Shown here piece after piece: positions 17,860-26,708 of a stretch of DNA of 64,000 nucleotides. Made by a program: the position numbers and the translations under genes. Position 1 is the stretch's first letter. Every line of letters starts with the position of its first letter. Below the pieces are notes generated by a model. That model was given only the letters and a program-made list of their open reading frames with translations, was not told the origin of the DNA and did not search any database. This DNA comes from Glycomyces buryatensis (lineage in GTDB: Bacteria > Actinomycetota > Actinomycetes > Mycobacteriales > Micromonosporaceae): the NCBI RefSeq assembly GCF_004912275.1, contig NZ_STGY01000032.1, positions 25,389 through 89,388 of the forward strand, given 5' to 3'.

Positions 17860-18171
17860 GCAACGGCCTACTTGAACCCATCACCCCAGCTCAACACCCA
17901 CGCAAACCGGCTCCCTGACCTCTTCAACCGCCCTACCCGAAATCCTGACCCCTGCCCCGCGCCCGACCAGCCCAAACCCCGGTCATCAAACGGAAGACCC
18001 TGGGCCCTTGACCGGCGCCTCTCCGACGCGGATCGTGCCGCGATCGTGAGCGAGTACGAGGCAGGCGTACTCCAGAAGACGCTCGCAGAGAAGTACGGCA
18101 TCAGCCGCTCCAGCGTCAAACGCCTCGTCAGGGAAGCCCGGGATGAACAGAGACGAGACACGCGCCGGTGA
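17860..18171 (+). pseudogene. Stranded C-terminal segment of the serine recombinase (HTH tail)
   Basis: This open frame of 103 residues has no start codon of its own. It begins ATAYLNPSPQLN right after the left core and ends REARDEQRRDTRR. Its second half (RRLSDADRAAIVSEYEAG, then LAEKYGISRSSVKRLVR) is the helix-turn-helix that closes many actinobacterial large serine recombinases. It is in the same phase relative to GTGGAGCTG as the recombinase at 28643-30424. In the circular element the two would therefore form one gene of about 655 codons. In the integrated form shown here it cannot be translated as part of the recombinase. An unrelated recombinase relic is less likely. Confidence 0.8.
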
Positions 18172-18801
18172 CCTTTGACCATCGGGACAGCTCAGGTATC
18201 CCGCTGCGCGCGCCTGGTTCCATGTTCCGATGGCTAAGCAGCGCCGGTCGGATGTCGGGCACGATCGACCTTCAACGACCGCCGAGCAATGCTCGCGAAA
18301 TGCCACCTCGGCAGCTTCTTGCGAGCCGTACCAGTAGGTCCAGTCGTCTTCAAGCTCGCCGGACGAAAGCCATAGGTCCAACCAAAGCATCGAATCACAG
18401 CAGCGAGACGATCCATCGTCGAAGTACCTCATGAACCACCACAACACGTTCGAGAGGCTGTCGACGAACCCGACGCTCCCGGCGAGGTAGCTGGCCGAAG
18501 TCTCTTTTACTCGCCGACTCACCACGGCCTCACGGGTTGGAAGAAAGATCCCGAGTTGTCCGGCCACGACAGGGATCAGATCACGGATGTCGCGGGTCTG
18601 ACTGCGGTCCAGCCCAGCGAGCTCAACCAGTGCAGGGGTATCGAGGCCGCGCGCAAGGGCATGCGCCGCCTCCATCGGCACATCGACACCACCATCGAAG
18701 TCGTAGACGAAGTCCTCGAAGACACGAACCAACTGCTGCATCGCCCAAGCATGCAAAACCGGGCGCAGACCTGCCAACGAGATTCCGGCGAGCACTGGCA
18801 T
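17986..18801 (-). CDS. Hypothetical protein
   Basis: The part from about 18741 down to 18190 looks truly coding: it starts MQQLVRVFEDFVYDFDGG, continues HALARGLDTPALVELAGLD and has Trp-rich stretches. This resembles short actinobacterial proteins of unknown role often found beside toxin-immunity-like genes. The frame then runs antisense through the recombinase tail for 186 bases, where it no longer looks protein-like. The original 3' end may have been lost. The start is uncertain: ATG at 18801 or 18741. It lies directly after the gene at 18819-19544, probably co-transcribed. Confidence 0.5.
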   Translation of the reverse strand: MPVLAGISLAGLRPVLHAWAMQQLVRVFEDFVYDFDGGVDVPMEAAHALARGLDTPALVELAGLDRSQTRDIRDLIPVVAGQLGIFLPTREAVVSRRVKETSASYLAGSVGFVDSLSNVLWWFMRYFDDGSSRCCDSMLWLDLWLSSGELEDDWTYWYGSQEAAEVAFREHCSAVVEGRSCPTSDRRCLAIGTWNQARAAGYLSCPDGQRSPARVSSLFIPGFPDEAFDAGAADAVLLCERLLEYACLVLAHDRGTIRVGEAPVKGPGSSV

Positions 18802-18818
18802 GGTCGAGGGGCCAGAAC

Positions 18819-19544
18819 TCAAACCGTCGCGTTTGAGGCGTCTCCCGGCAGCGGCAACCAGACCGTTTCGAGGAACTCGTCCTCCTCGATCATCGTCAGC
18901 AGCTCTGGGGGGCCGTAGACCTTCGTTCCCGACAAGTCCCAGTCGGTATAAACCAGCCAGGATCGGTCAACAGGCCAAATGTTCGCCGGGCCGTAATGGA
19001 CGTCGAGCTGCTCAAGGGCCTCCAAGTCACGAAGGTGGCCTCGGAATACGCGCGGGCTGGCCTGCGGATCTCGGAGAAATGCAGGATGAGCGTACGCAAC
19101 CAAGTCCGGACCTGAGAAACGCTGCAAAATGTCAGCAAGACAGCGGAAGCTCTCCCGATCCAAGCTGCCCCAATCCGGCCACCTGATCGTCTCCCACAGT
19201 CCGTCCCCTTGCCGAACTGAAGGGAACGCCCGAAACGAGGGCACTCGATATTGCGGCGCTACATGCTGCGCCACCAACGGATCTCCAGTTCGCTCGGCCA
19301 GCTCATGCCAACGCAGCCGCCGCCACCCCGGTCCGGGATCAGCGGGCCACCCCGACTTGTCGGCCTCATCCTCATCCTGAGCCCTTCGATGAGCAGCAAG
19401 GGCCTCGGTCTCCGCCTCATACATGGCATGCAGAATCCAAAGCCCTGCAGGATACGGCGGAGGCCCGAACCCGGTGACCTCCTGCCCGCAGACATCGACC
19501 AGCCAACCGAGCTCACGCTCATCAACTTCCGACCACCGATCCAC
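18819..19544 (-). CDS. Hypothetical protein, immunity-like composition
   Basis: A 241-residue acidic, Trp- and Pro-rich cytosolic protein with no recognised domain. The C-terminal stretch WLVYTDWDLSGTKVYGPPEL followed by a run of acidic residues recalls immunity-type proteins of polymorphic toxin systems, but this is impression, not a family match. The GTG at 19544 is assumed. It abuts the gene downstream and lies next to transposase debris, in an accessory region. Confidence 0.6.
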   Translation of the reverse strand: MDRWSEVDERELGWLVDVCGQEVTGFGPPPYPAGLWILHAMYEAETEALAAHRRAQDEDEADKSGWPADPGPGWRRLRWHELAERTGDPLVAQHVAPQYRVPSFRAFPSVRQGDGLWETIRWPDWGSLDRESFRCLADILQRFSGPDLVAYAHPAFLRDPQASPRVFRGHLRDLEALEQLDVHYGPANIWPVDRSWLVYTDWDLSGTKVYGPPELLTMIEEDEFLETVWLPLPGDASNATV

Positions 19545-19569
19545 CGACGCAGCCTAGCGAAAACCCGCC

Positions 19570-19860
19570 GAACACTCGGCAACCGTGGCCGAGGCCAAAC
19601 TGCTGTGTGCCGTCGATGATGACGAAGCCCCGGCCCGAACGCTTCTCGTGGCGCAGGCCGGACCGCAACCGCGGCGCCGGTCAAGAGCAGGTCGAGGAGC
19701 TCGTTCCCCCGCCTGGCAGCGGTGGCCCGCGAGATCCCGAACCCTGGGGTGAGCAGCTCGTGGGTATGGCCCTGGTGCAGGTAGGAGAGGGTGAGCAGCG
19801 CCTGGTTGCCGGGGCCGAGGGCCCGGCAGCTTGCGTCCCAGGGACTTTCGCTCACACACT
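19570..19860 (-). pseudogene. IS5-family transposase remnant
   Basis: Two frames together encode a piece of an IS5-type transposase common in actinomycetes. The first reads NQALLTLSYLHQGHTHELL and GFGISRATAARRGNELLDLL. After a frameshift near 19660 the other frame reads RSGRGFVIIDGTQQFGLG, including the first catalytic Asp. The rest of the gene and both inverted ends are missing, so it is inactive. It marks past rearrangement just upstream of the HEPN-ATPase pair. Confidence 0.75.
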
Positions 19861-19924
19861 GCAATTGTCACCCTGCCGAGATACATCAATGGCCACCGCC
19901 CCCCAGACACGAGACAGAGGCAGA

Positions 19925-19930
19925 TAGAAT
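19925..19930 (+). promoter_or_regulatory. -10 box of a leaderless promoter
   Basis: TAGAAT lies seven bases before the GTG at 19938, the spacing expected for a leaderless transcript. No clear -35 box is seen. Confidence 0.45.
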
Positions 19931-19937
19931 TCTCGGC

Positions 19938-20495
19938 GTGATGCCAAGTATCGGAGCCGGGACCTCCGGGGGAACCCCCAACATCGAAGATGTACTTGCA
20001 CGCATAACTCAGGCCGACAAGAAGACCCTGGAGATGTTCGCCGAAGGCGTCAGCTTGCAAACCCGAAGCTCGCGCGTCATAAGCGACCTAAAACATCAGG
20101 TCTGCGCGGATCGCATAAGGTTCTCAGCATCGTTCCTTGTCTCCGCAAATAAGGCATTTAACTCGAGACCTGGACAAGATCGAAGCGCGATCAGTAGATA
20201 TTACTATTCAATGTATCACGCTGCCCGTGCCGTTGTATATTTCAATCACGGCGGAGATGATCACGAGAAGCATTCAGTTCTCCCAGGTAAGCTACCTGAC
20301 GATTTCCCGCGAAGTAGCTACTGGCAGAACGAGCTTAAGGATGCCCGCCTAAATCGAAACAGCGCGGACTATGACCCATATCCCGAATCTCGAAGTCACT
20401 GGCATCCCTTGGCGACGGCACTCGGTGTCACCGCTCCGGCTTTCCTGCAAATTGCAACGCAATATCTGAAGCAGAAGGGATGTTCACACGTATGA
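19938..20495 (+). CDS. HEPN-domain protein
   Basis: About 185 residues. The segment SRYYYSMYHAARAVVYFNHG (residues 85-104) followed by HEKHSVLPGKLP matches the HEPN fold of PF05168. It contains R96 and H103 in an R-x6-H arrangement like the catalytic motif of HEPN ribonucleases. DARLNRNSADYDPYPES is the usual later conserved part. HEPN proteins are often RNA-cleaving effectors in toxin and abortive-infection systems. The stop overlaps the ATPase start as ATGA, so the two are co-translated. A+T content is higher than in neighbours. GTG at 19938 or the ATG at 19941 may be used. Confidence 0.8.
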   Translation: MMPSIGAGTSGGTPNIEDVLARITQADKKTLEMFAEGVSLQTRSSRVISDLKHQVCADRIRFSASFLVSANKAFNSRPGQDRSAISRYYYSMYHAARAVVYFNHGGDDHEKHSVLPGKLPDDFPRSSYWQNELKDARLNRNSADYDPYPESRSHWHPLATALGVTAPAFLQIATQYLKQKGCSHV

Positions 20496-22183
20496 GCAAG
20501 CCTATCTACGGTGATCGCTCTTCTCACATTAAGGATGCGTTCCAACAGCGCGCCGGCATTCGAGTGGTCGAAGTCATGGTGCGCGAGTACCCTGACGAAA
20601 CAAACTACATTGTCTACGTGCGGGAGGCAGATGTTGCCGAGGCCGCAGTCGTAGGAAACGACCTTGATGAGGAGATCTCAACACCAGGTGATCGAGCCTT
20701 CGTGATCGTCAGGAAGGCTCCTGATGAACTCCTTGAGAAGGAGATGAAGCCACTTTCCGCAGGGGTACAGGATAGTCGCTCTGTCGACCTAACAAATCTC
20801 ATTAGCGCGCGCTCAAGGGTTTCAGAGATTCAGCCCAGTCTGTCGTACGTTAAGGATGCGGACCGAAATCTCTTTGCGGTCACAACTCCTAGGCACCACT
20901 TGATTTTCGGCCGCCGGGGTGCCGGAAAGAGTGCCTTGCTTGTCGAGGCAAAGCGTAGTTTGGATGAGAACTCCAATATCTCCTCATGGTCTAACATGCA
21001 GACCCTTAGGAACGAGAAGTCCAACAGGGTATTCCTCTTTATTCTTGAGGACATCATCCAGGCAGTGATCACGCGACAGCAGCGCATTCAATCCGCGTCG
21101 TCGATTTCAGTGGGTGCGACAGAGCTTAACGACGAGATCCGTGGCCTGCTTTCGGTGGATTCCACGGCTGACGACTTGGCCACCCGCTTGATCCCAAAAG
21201 TTCAACGAGTCCTTAAGCGATTCTTGGATTCAAATGGGCTGCGCATCTACATTTTCGTGGATGATTTTTATTATCTTCCACGAAAAGATCAGCCCATGAT
21301 TCTAGACATGTTGCACGGATGCATTCGAGACTGTAACGCCTGGCTAAAAGTAGCCTCCATTCGGCATTTGACTCGCTGGTGGCAGTCGGCCCCCCCTCTG
21401 GGCCTGCAAACGATGCATGATGCTGATCTACTTGACCTTGACGTCACATTGCAAGACCCGGGCAGGGCAAAACGCTTCCTAGAGAACATCCTGACCGAGT
21501 ATGCGCGACATGTAGGAATCCCCTCTCTAACTAGGATTTTTAGCTCGACAGCGCTCGACCGACTTGTTCTTGCTTCGGGCGGCGTTCCGCGTGACTATCT
21601 TATTCTCGCCCAAAATTCCATCCAACGAGCTCAAAGAAGGCAGAATGCAAAGTTGGTGGGCGTTCAGGACGTTAATCAGGCCGCTGGCGATGCAGCTCAA
21701 GCGAAGGTGCAAGAGCTCGAAGAGGATATGGCCTCGGACGTGGCTTCGGCTACGCGCACCCTGGCAGCACTGAAGAAGGTGCGATCTTTTTGCCTCGAGG
21801 AAACGAGCCACACCTATTTCCTAATTAGCTACCGCGATAAGGAGAATTTGCCAAGCAATTACAACATCCTGACCGACTTGTTGGATCTTCGCCTAATTCA
21901 CCTAGTGGATGATGGCGTTTCCGATCCGCACGCAGCAGGACACCGTTTTGAGGCATATATGTTGGACCTGAGTCAGTTCTCGGGATCCCGCCTGAAACGA
22001 GGCATTCACATCCTTGACTACCAAGGAGGTAATATCATCTCAAAGAAGATACGTGGGTCTTCTTCTAGCAAGAGTGATTCGCCCGTGAAGGTGGGGGATA
22101 CACCGCTCAAAGCTATTGCCATCCTCCGCACAGCACCCACTTTCGCCTTGGAAAGAGTGGGAGACTTGCTTCCTCAAATCTAG
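20492..22183 (+). CDS. P-loop ATPase partner of the HEPN protein
   Basis: A 563-residue protein. An N-terminal domain of about 120 residues of unknown type is followed by an AAA/STAND-like ATPase. Walker A is GRRGAGKSALL (about residues 140-150) and Walker B is IYIFVDDFYYLP (about 253-264). GGVPRDYLILAQNS resembles sensor-2 of ORC/Cdc6-like ATPases. A helical and winged-helix C-terminus follows. The ATG at 20492 overlaps the HEPN stop; an upstream ATG at 20480 is less likely. A sensing ATPase coupled to a HEPN nuclease is a recurring defence design. This pair is not one I can name. Codon use and A+T content suggest recent transfer. Confidence 0.8.
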   Translation: MSKPIYGDRSSHIKDAFQQRAGIRVVEVMVREYPDETNYIVYVREADVAEAAVVGNDLDEEISTPGDRAFVIVRKAPDELLEKEMKPLSAGVQDSRSVDLTNLISARSRVSEIQPSLSYVKDADRNLFAVTTPRHHLIFGRRGAGKSALLVEAKRSLDENSNISSWSNMQTLRNEKSNRVFLFILEDIIQAVITRQQRIQSASSISVGATELNDEIRGLLSVDSTADDLATRLIPKVQRVLKRFLDSNGLRIYIFVDDFYYLPRKDQPMILDMLHGCIRDCNAWLKVASIRHLTRWWQSAPPLGLQTMHDADLLDLDVTLQDPGRAKRFLENILTEYARHVGIPSLTRIFSSTALDRLVLASGGVPRDYLILAQNSIQRAQRRQNAKLVGVQDVNQAAGDAAQAKVQELEEDMASDVASATRTLAALKKVRSFCLEETSHTYFLISYRDKENLPSNYNILTDLLDLRLIHLVDDGVSDPHAAGHRFEAYMLDLSQFSGSRLKRGIHILDYQGGNIISKKIRGSSSSKSDSPVKVGDTPLKAIAILRTAPTFALERVGDLLPQI

Positions 22184-22241
22184 TCCGCAATTTGGGGGAA
22201 CCGGTTCGAAGGGTAGCGAGTGGATCGCACACTCCAATTAG

Positions 22242-22400
22242 GAGATTAATAGCTTCCTCATTGCCACCGAGGATGAGAAAGACTCACTGAGCCTGTTTCA
22301 ACCTGATCGACGCCTCGACGGCCTTGACGATCTGAGTACTTATGATCGAGAACTTGGCCGCAGTACAGACCGAGTCCTTCTCGCGTCCGACATGATTTGA
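22242..22400 (+). pseudogene. Short C-terminal gene remnant
   Basis: An open frame of 52 codons without a start codon reads as protein (STEDEK-like acidic stretch, DRRLDGLDDLSTYDRELGR) and ends ASDMI. It lies between the ATPase and the NUDIX gene. It may be the tail of a gene whose 5' part was deleted. No family is recognised. Confidence 0.3.
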
Positions 22401-22414
22401 ATTGTTTAGATCAT

Positions 22415-22954
22415 CTAGTGAAGCTGGGGTCGCTCGGCGCTCAAGTAGAGGAGCGCCACAAGGGTCGTTCCGGAGCTGACGTCGCCTTTGGCGATGAGCG
22501 AATGGATGTCACTCAGCGGTACCCACTCGATCCGCTCGGACTCAAAGCTGTCTGCGGGTTCGCCGATTTGTTCCGCGTCTTCGGCTTTGAAGATGTGGTG
22601 TTCGGCGGTCATGAGGCCTGGCGAGGGCTGTGTGTAGACCAGCGGAGTGAGTGGACCAGTGGCGCGCCAGCCGGTTTCTTCTTCGACTTCGCGGCGGGCG
22701 GCTTGTTCGGGGGTCTCGTCGGGTTCGATGCCGCCGATGGGGATTTCCCAGCCCCAGGTGTCGGTGATGAAGCGGTGGCGCCACAACAGGAGGACCTTGC
22801 CGTCGTTGACGACGACGGCTCCCGCTCCGGGGCCAGTTTCGATGAGACGGTGGTCAAGGTGGCGGCCATCGGGGAGTTCGACGTCGGCGGTGCGCACGTG
22901 GACCCACTGGTCCCGGTAAAGCGTCCGCTTGGAGTTGACCTGCCAGCGCATCAT
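22415..22954 (-). CDS. NUDIX hydrolase
   Basis: A 179-residue protein with a complete Nudix box GGIEPDETPEQAARREVEEE followed by TGW (residues 74-96). The N-terminal RDQWVHVRTADVELPDG and the length resemble ADP-ribose/NDP-sugar pyrophosphatases. The ATG overlaps the stop of the XRE regulator (ATGA), so it is translationally coupled to it and probably under its control. The substrate is unknown. Confidence 0.9.
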   Translation of the reverse strand: MMRWQVNSKRTLYRDQWVHVRTADVELPDGRHLDHRLIETGPGAGAVVVNDGKVLLLWRHRFITDTWGWEIPIGGIEPDETPEQAARREVEEETGWRATGPLTPLVYTQPSPGLMTAEHHIFKAEDAEQIGEPADSFESERIEWVPLSDIHSLIAKGDVSSGTTLVALLYLSAERPQLH

Positions 22955-24141
22955 GCTCCCGGTTCCGTGAGTTGGACTTCGGCGCGTTCGAGCGTACTCG
23001 CCACGTCAGGTGCCGCCGAGTACGGCTGCAAGGCGCTGACGACGCTGGTGAGGCGGTCGTGGAGTCGGCCGGACTCCATGCCCACGGCGCGATCGAGCAT
23101 GGTCGCGGCTGCATCGGCGGCTTCCTCGATTTCTCCTTGAGCAGTGAGTACGAGGGCGTAGCCGGCCCAGCGATGGACCTGGCCTCGCAGGTGCGTCCCG
23201 GGCGCGGTGCGGACGGCCTCGTCGGCATAGGTGCGTGCGGCGCTGGTGTCGCCGAGGCGTCGGAGGGCTTCCGCAGTCTGGAGCTGGACGAGGCCTGGGG
23301 TCATGTAGGAGGTCTCGGGCAGGTCCGGGCCGTTCCATGTGCGGTCGGCATCGGTTTCGGCTGCTTCGAGGTGGCGGTGGCAAGCGCGGGATGTTCCCAG
23401 GCGGGCGTGAGCTTTCGCGGCGAGGCTGTGGAGGTCGCAGGTCAGTGCGGGGTTGAGTTGGTCGCCGAGGGTGTCGAGCACGGTTTCGGTGTGGTCGAGG
23501 ACTTGGTCGAGCTCGCCAAGGTGCATGGCTTGGTTGGCGAGTAGTGCGTGGAGGTAGCCCTCGAATTGCAGGTCGGCCGCGGCGCGGGCGAGTCCGAGGG
23601 CTTCAGCGAAGCGAGCAGTGGCGGCCATCTGCTGGTCGGCGTCGTAGGCGCAGATTCCGGCGAATGCGGTGAGGCTTCCGGCAGCGCGGAAGAGTTGACG
23701 GCCGAGGTTGTTCTCGTAGGCGGTGCGCAGCATTGGTGCGACTCGCTGGTCGAGGGTGGCGCTGATCCTGGGCAGGGTCGGCACGCCGCCAACGCGGCGG
23801 TACATCTCCTGGAAGTGAGCGCGGGTTTGTTCGATCCTGCGGAGGTCTTCGACGCTCACCGCACTGTGTCTCGGCGATGGAACGACTGCAAGTCCTTGAG
23901 ATCGGGATCGAGCCGGTGAGGTGGGCTCTGGACCTCTGTCGGTGAGCATTCGTTCGAGCTGAGCCGCGTTGACTTCGAGCAGGGCTGCGAGGTCGGTCCT
24001 GACCCACGGCAAAGGTTCATTCTCGCCTCGTTCCCATCGGGAGATTGTGGATCGTTCGACGCCAAGCCGGTCAGCGGCCTGCTCCTGGCTGAGGCCCAGC
24101 GACTTTCGGCGCCGGATGAGCGCCTCACGCCGTTTCGCCAC
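22951..24141 (-). CDS. XRE-family regulator with TPR-like C-terminus
   Basis: A 396-residue regulator. The N-terminal HTH (residues 1-60) contains LIRRRKSLGLSQEQAADRLG and RSTISRWERGEN. The rest (about residues 110-390) is a helical repeat region like the TPR sensor of Streptomyces XRE regulators. I chose the GTG at 24141 because GGAGGTGG lies directly upstream; the frame continues 5' with no supporting signal. It is coupled to the NUDIX gene downstream and divergent from the cassette at 24342-26685. Confidence 0.9.
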   Translation of the reverse strand: MAKRREALIRRRKSLGLSQEQAADRLGVERSTISRWERGENEPLPWVRTDLAALLEVNAAQLERMLTDRGPEPTSPARSRSQGLAVVPSPRHSAVSVEDLRRIEQTRAHFQEMYRRVGGVPTLPRISATLDQRVAPMLRTAYENNLGRQLFRAAGSLTAFAGICAYDADQQMAATARFAEALGLARAAADLQFEGYLHALLANQAMHLGELDQVLDHTETVLDTLGDQLNPALTCDLHSLAAKAHARLGTSRACHRHLEAAETDADRTWNGPDLPETSYMTPGLVQLQTAEALRRLGDTSAARTYADEAVRTAPGTHLRGQVHRWAGYALVLTAQGEIEEAADAAATMLDRAVGMESGRLHDRLTSVVSALQPYSAAPDVASTLERAEVQLTEPGA

Positions 24142-24341
24142 GGCCCACCTCCACCTCGGAACCGCGCAACACCCCAGGTCACCGCTTCGATGCCTCATTC
24201 GTGCCTCATGAGTGCAGCGTTGATGCTCTGGTTTGGACGGTTTGTGCCTGTTGGAATCAAGGCTACGGGCGTACAACCAACCGGCGCAAGACGTCATTCG
24301 CCCGATCAGGAGACCGACACGGCAGGTGAAGGGTGGATCTG

Positions 24342-24932
24342 ATGGCAAGCAAGACCATGCAGGGAACGAACCGAGGCGGCATGGCCGGATTCGAGATTCT
24401 GGGAGAGTGGCAGACCGCGACCGGAAACGTGCTGCGGCTCAAAGCCCGCCGCAAGACCGGGTACGCCTCGATCTGGCTGGACTACAACGGCGATCCGATC
24501 AAGATCGGATACGCCGCCCACGCGGGCGGCGTGGTTCGCGAAGTTCGGTGGGATCCACCCTGGAACGAGCAGACCACGGCCTGGAAGGTCCAGCAGCGCA
24601 ACCACATCGCCTGGCTCATTGCCGACTGGCACGCCGAGAACATCCGTCCCGTCCATCCTGCACCACTGCCCGCGAGCGTGATCGGCGTCTTCGAGCTCGA
24701 CGGATTCCGGTTCGCCGTCGAACCCACCACTGCCAACGAGCACGCGGTGCTGAGCGTGGTGAACACCGAGAACGGACTCACACCGGTAGCTGACCTGCTC
24801 CACGAGCACGGCCGGATCTGCGGCCTCGTCACCCGCCCAGGATGGAAGGGCACGCCTGAAGAACGCCGACGCCAGTGGCGCAGCGAGTGCGAAGCGATCC
24901 TGACCCAGACCGCTCCTCGCGGCGGGCGATAG
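24342..24932 (+). CDS. Hypothetical actinobacterial protein
   Basis: A 196-residue basic, Trp-rich cytosolic protein with no recognised domain (MAGFEILGEWQTATGNVLR, IAWLIADWHAENIRPVHP). The ATG at 24342 is preceded by GAAGGG; a GTG at 24333 is too close to that site. It starts the plus-strand cassette that continues with the SAHH-like and NUDIX genes 68 bases downstream, and lies divergent to the XRE regulator that probably controls it. Confidence 0.7.
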   Translation: MASKTMQGTNRGGMAGFEILGEWQTATGNVLRLKARRKTGYASIWLDYNGDPIKIGYAAHAGGVVREVRWDPPWNEQTTAWKVQQRNHIAWLIADWHAENIRPVHPAPLPASVIGVFELDGFRFAVEPTTANEHAVLSVVNTENGLTPVADLLHEHGRICGLVTRPGWKGTPEERRRQWRSECEAILTQTAPRGGR

Positions 24933-25000
24933 ACCTTTCTTCCCCCAGGAGACCGCCGGGTGGGCGGCGGCCTCCACCCCTCCACCTTCGGGAGCAAGTC

Positions 25001-26134
25001 ATGACCATCGAAACCACGGCACTCGCGCGCCGATCGAGCTTCTTCACCCGCATCACCGAGACCTTCGCCCCGAAAGAGCCGATCGCGGTCATCGCCATCA
25101 CGCACCTGCTGGGCGAGCGGCCCGCCTTCGTCGACGCCGTCGCCGGCCTCGGCGAGCTCGCCGCTCTGCTGCCCAAGCCCAAGAGCGTCGACCCGGAAAC
25201 GCTTAACGAAGTCGCGGCGCGGCACCAAGTCGACCAGCTCACCCGCGAACTCTTCGCCGATGCTGAAGCCGCCCTCGCGTTCCTGGAGAAGCGGGCATCC
25301 AATCGTTCGGTGGTCCTGCTCGACGTCGGTGGCTACTTTGCTCCGGTCCTCGGCCACCTCTGCGAGCACTTCTCCGGACGGATTGTCGGAGTCGTGGAGG
25401 ACACCGAGAACGGCCACCAGCGCTACCTCGCCCTCGGCGATGTCCCGTGCCCGGTCTACTCGGTGGCGCGCTCGCCGCTGAAACAGCCCGAGGACTACCT
25501 CGTGGGCCAGTCGTGCGCGTTCAGTGCCGAGGCGCTCATGCGGGCCGTAGGCGACTTGCCCATCGGGCGACCGGTCGCCGTGATCGGGCACGGCAAGCTC
25601 GGCCGAGCCGCAGCGGCGACCCTCCAGGTCAAGGGCTCAGTGGTTCGCGTCTTCGACACCGACCCCGTCCGTGCCACCCAGGCCCTCGCAGCCGGATACG
25701 TCGTGTCCGCCTCATGCGCCGAGGCCATCACCGGTGCCGGGCTGGTCCTGTGCGCGACCGGTAACCACTCCCTCGGGTTCGACGACTTCACCAAGCTCGC
25801 CAACGGCGCCCACATCGCCACCGTCACCAGCTCCGAGGACGAACTCGACCTCTCCGGGCTCACCGACTTCTACAGCGAGGTGGCCGTGGCCGAGCACGTC
25901 ACCCGGTACGAGACGATCGGGCACTACTTCTACCTCCACAACGGCGGCAACGCCGTCAACTTCATCCATGGAGCGGTCGTCGGCCCGTTCATCCACCTCG
26001 TCCAAGCCGAGATCCTCGCCGCCGCCGCGCGCCTCGCCGCAGGCTCTCTCGATGCCGGACACCATGAGATGACCACCGTCGACCGCCAAACGATCGCCGC
26101 CATCTGGCTCGACTACTACAGGAGCAACGCATGA
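25001..26134 (+). CDS. Adenosylhomocysteinase-like NAD-binding protein
   Basis: A 377-residue protein. The Rossmann segment GRPVAVIGHGKLGRAAAATL (about residues 190-210) and HIATVTSSEDELDL match the NAD domain of S-adenosylhomocysteine hydrolase. NGGNAVNFIHGAVVGPFIHL recalls the C-terminal dimerisation region. The catalytic DVMIAGK-type motif of true SAH hydrolases is not visible, and the protein is shorter than the 430-490 usual. It is therefore probably a divergent dehydrogenase-like relative with its own substrate. RBS GGAG lies ten bases before the ATG at 25001. It overlaps the NUDIX gene by ATGA. Confidence 0.8.
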   Translation: MTIETTALARRSSFFTRITETFAPKEPIAVIAITHLLGERPAFVDAVAGLGELAALLPKPKSVDPETLNEVAARHQVDQLTRELFADAEAALAFLEKRASNRSVVLLDVGGYFAPVLGHLCEHFSGRIVGVVEDTENGHQRYLALGDVPCPVYSVARSPLKQPEDYLVGQSCAFSAEALMRAVGDLPIGRPVAVIGHGKLGRAAAATLQVKGSVVRVFDTDPVRATQALAAGYVVSASCAEAITGAGLVLCATGNHSLGFDDFTKLANGAHIATVTSSEDELDLSGLTDFYSEVAVAEHVTRYETIGHYFYLHNGGNAVNFIHGAVVGPFIHLVQAEILAAAARLAAGSLDAGHHEMTTVDRQTIAAIWLDYYRSNA

Positions 26135-26685
26135 TCGGAAACCACGACATCGCCAAGACCGTCGAGGACTACCTCAACCGCTACCCCGGCGACAGACCCG
26201 GCCTCGACCCGCTCCTGGACGCCCTCGACAACCCCGAACCCCTCGCCACCCGGACGCGACTCGCCGGACACGTCACCTGCGGTGCGGTCGTCCTCAACCA
26301 AGACTGCAAAGTCCTGCACATCTGGCACCGCGCCCTCGACCGCCTGCTCCTCCCCGGCGGCCACACCGAATCCGACGACACTTCCCTGTCCGAGGCGGCC
26401 ATCCGCGAGTTCGCCGAAGAGACCGGACTCGACCCGCAGCACCTCACCGCGATCGGCGAGGGCCCGATCCATATCGAGGTCCACCGCATTCCCGACTCCC
26501 CGGCCAAGGGCGAACCCGAGCACTGGCACGCCGACTTCCGGTACGCCTTCGCCTACACCGGCGAAGGCAATCTCGCCCTCCAGGACGAGGAAGTTACCGA
26601 CGCCGTGTGGGTTCCGGCCGACGAGATCGCAGACCGAACCCTGCGGGCCCGCGCCGACGAAGCCGCCCTCTCGCTCCAGCGTTGA
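26131..26685 (+). CDS. NUDIX hydrolase
   Basis: A 184-residue Nudix protein. The box reads GGHTESDDTSLSEAAIREFA followed by EETGL (about residues 73-97). It begins with a helical stretch (MIGNHDIAKTVEDYLNRYPG) not found in the NUDIX protein at 22415-22954. The ATG overlaps the stop of the SAHH-like gene, so the two probably act on one pathway. A 46-bp palindrome follows at 26709-26754. Confidence 0.9.
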   Translation: MIGNHDIAKTVEDYLNRYPGDRPGLDPLLDALDNPEPLATRTRLAGHVTCGAVVLNQDCKVLHIWHRALDRLLLPGGHTESDDTSLSEAAIREFAEETGLDPQHLTAIGEGPIHIEVHRIPDSPAKGEPEHWHADFRYAFAYTGEGNLALQDEEVTDAVWVPADEIADRTLRARADEAALSLQR

Positions 26686-26708
26686 GCCCTGAACGACGGA
26701 TATCCCAG

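Noticed and set aside
17596..18171. A free-standing recombinase or DNA-binding gene starting at 17596
   Set aside because: The upstream codons run through the WYL regulator end and repeat C, and there is no ribosome site. The tail fits better as the separated 3' part of the recombinase.
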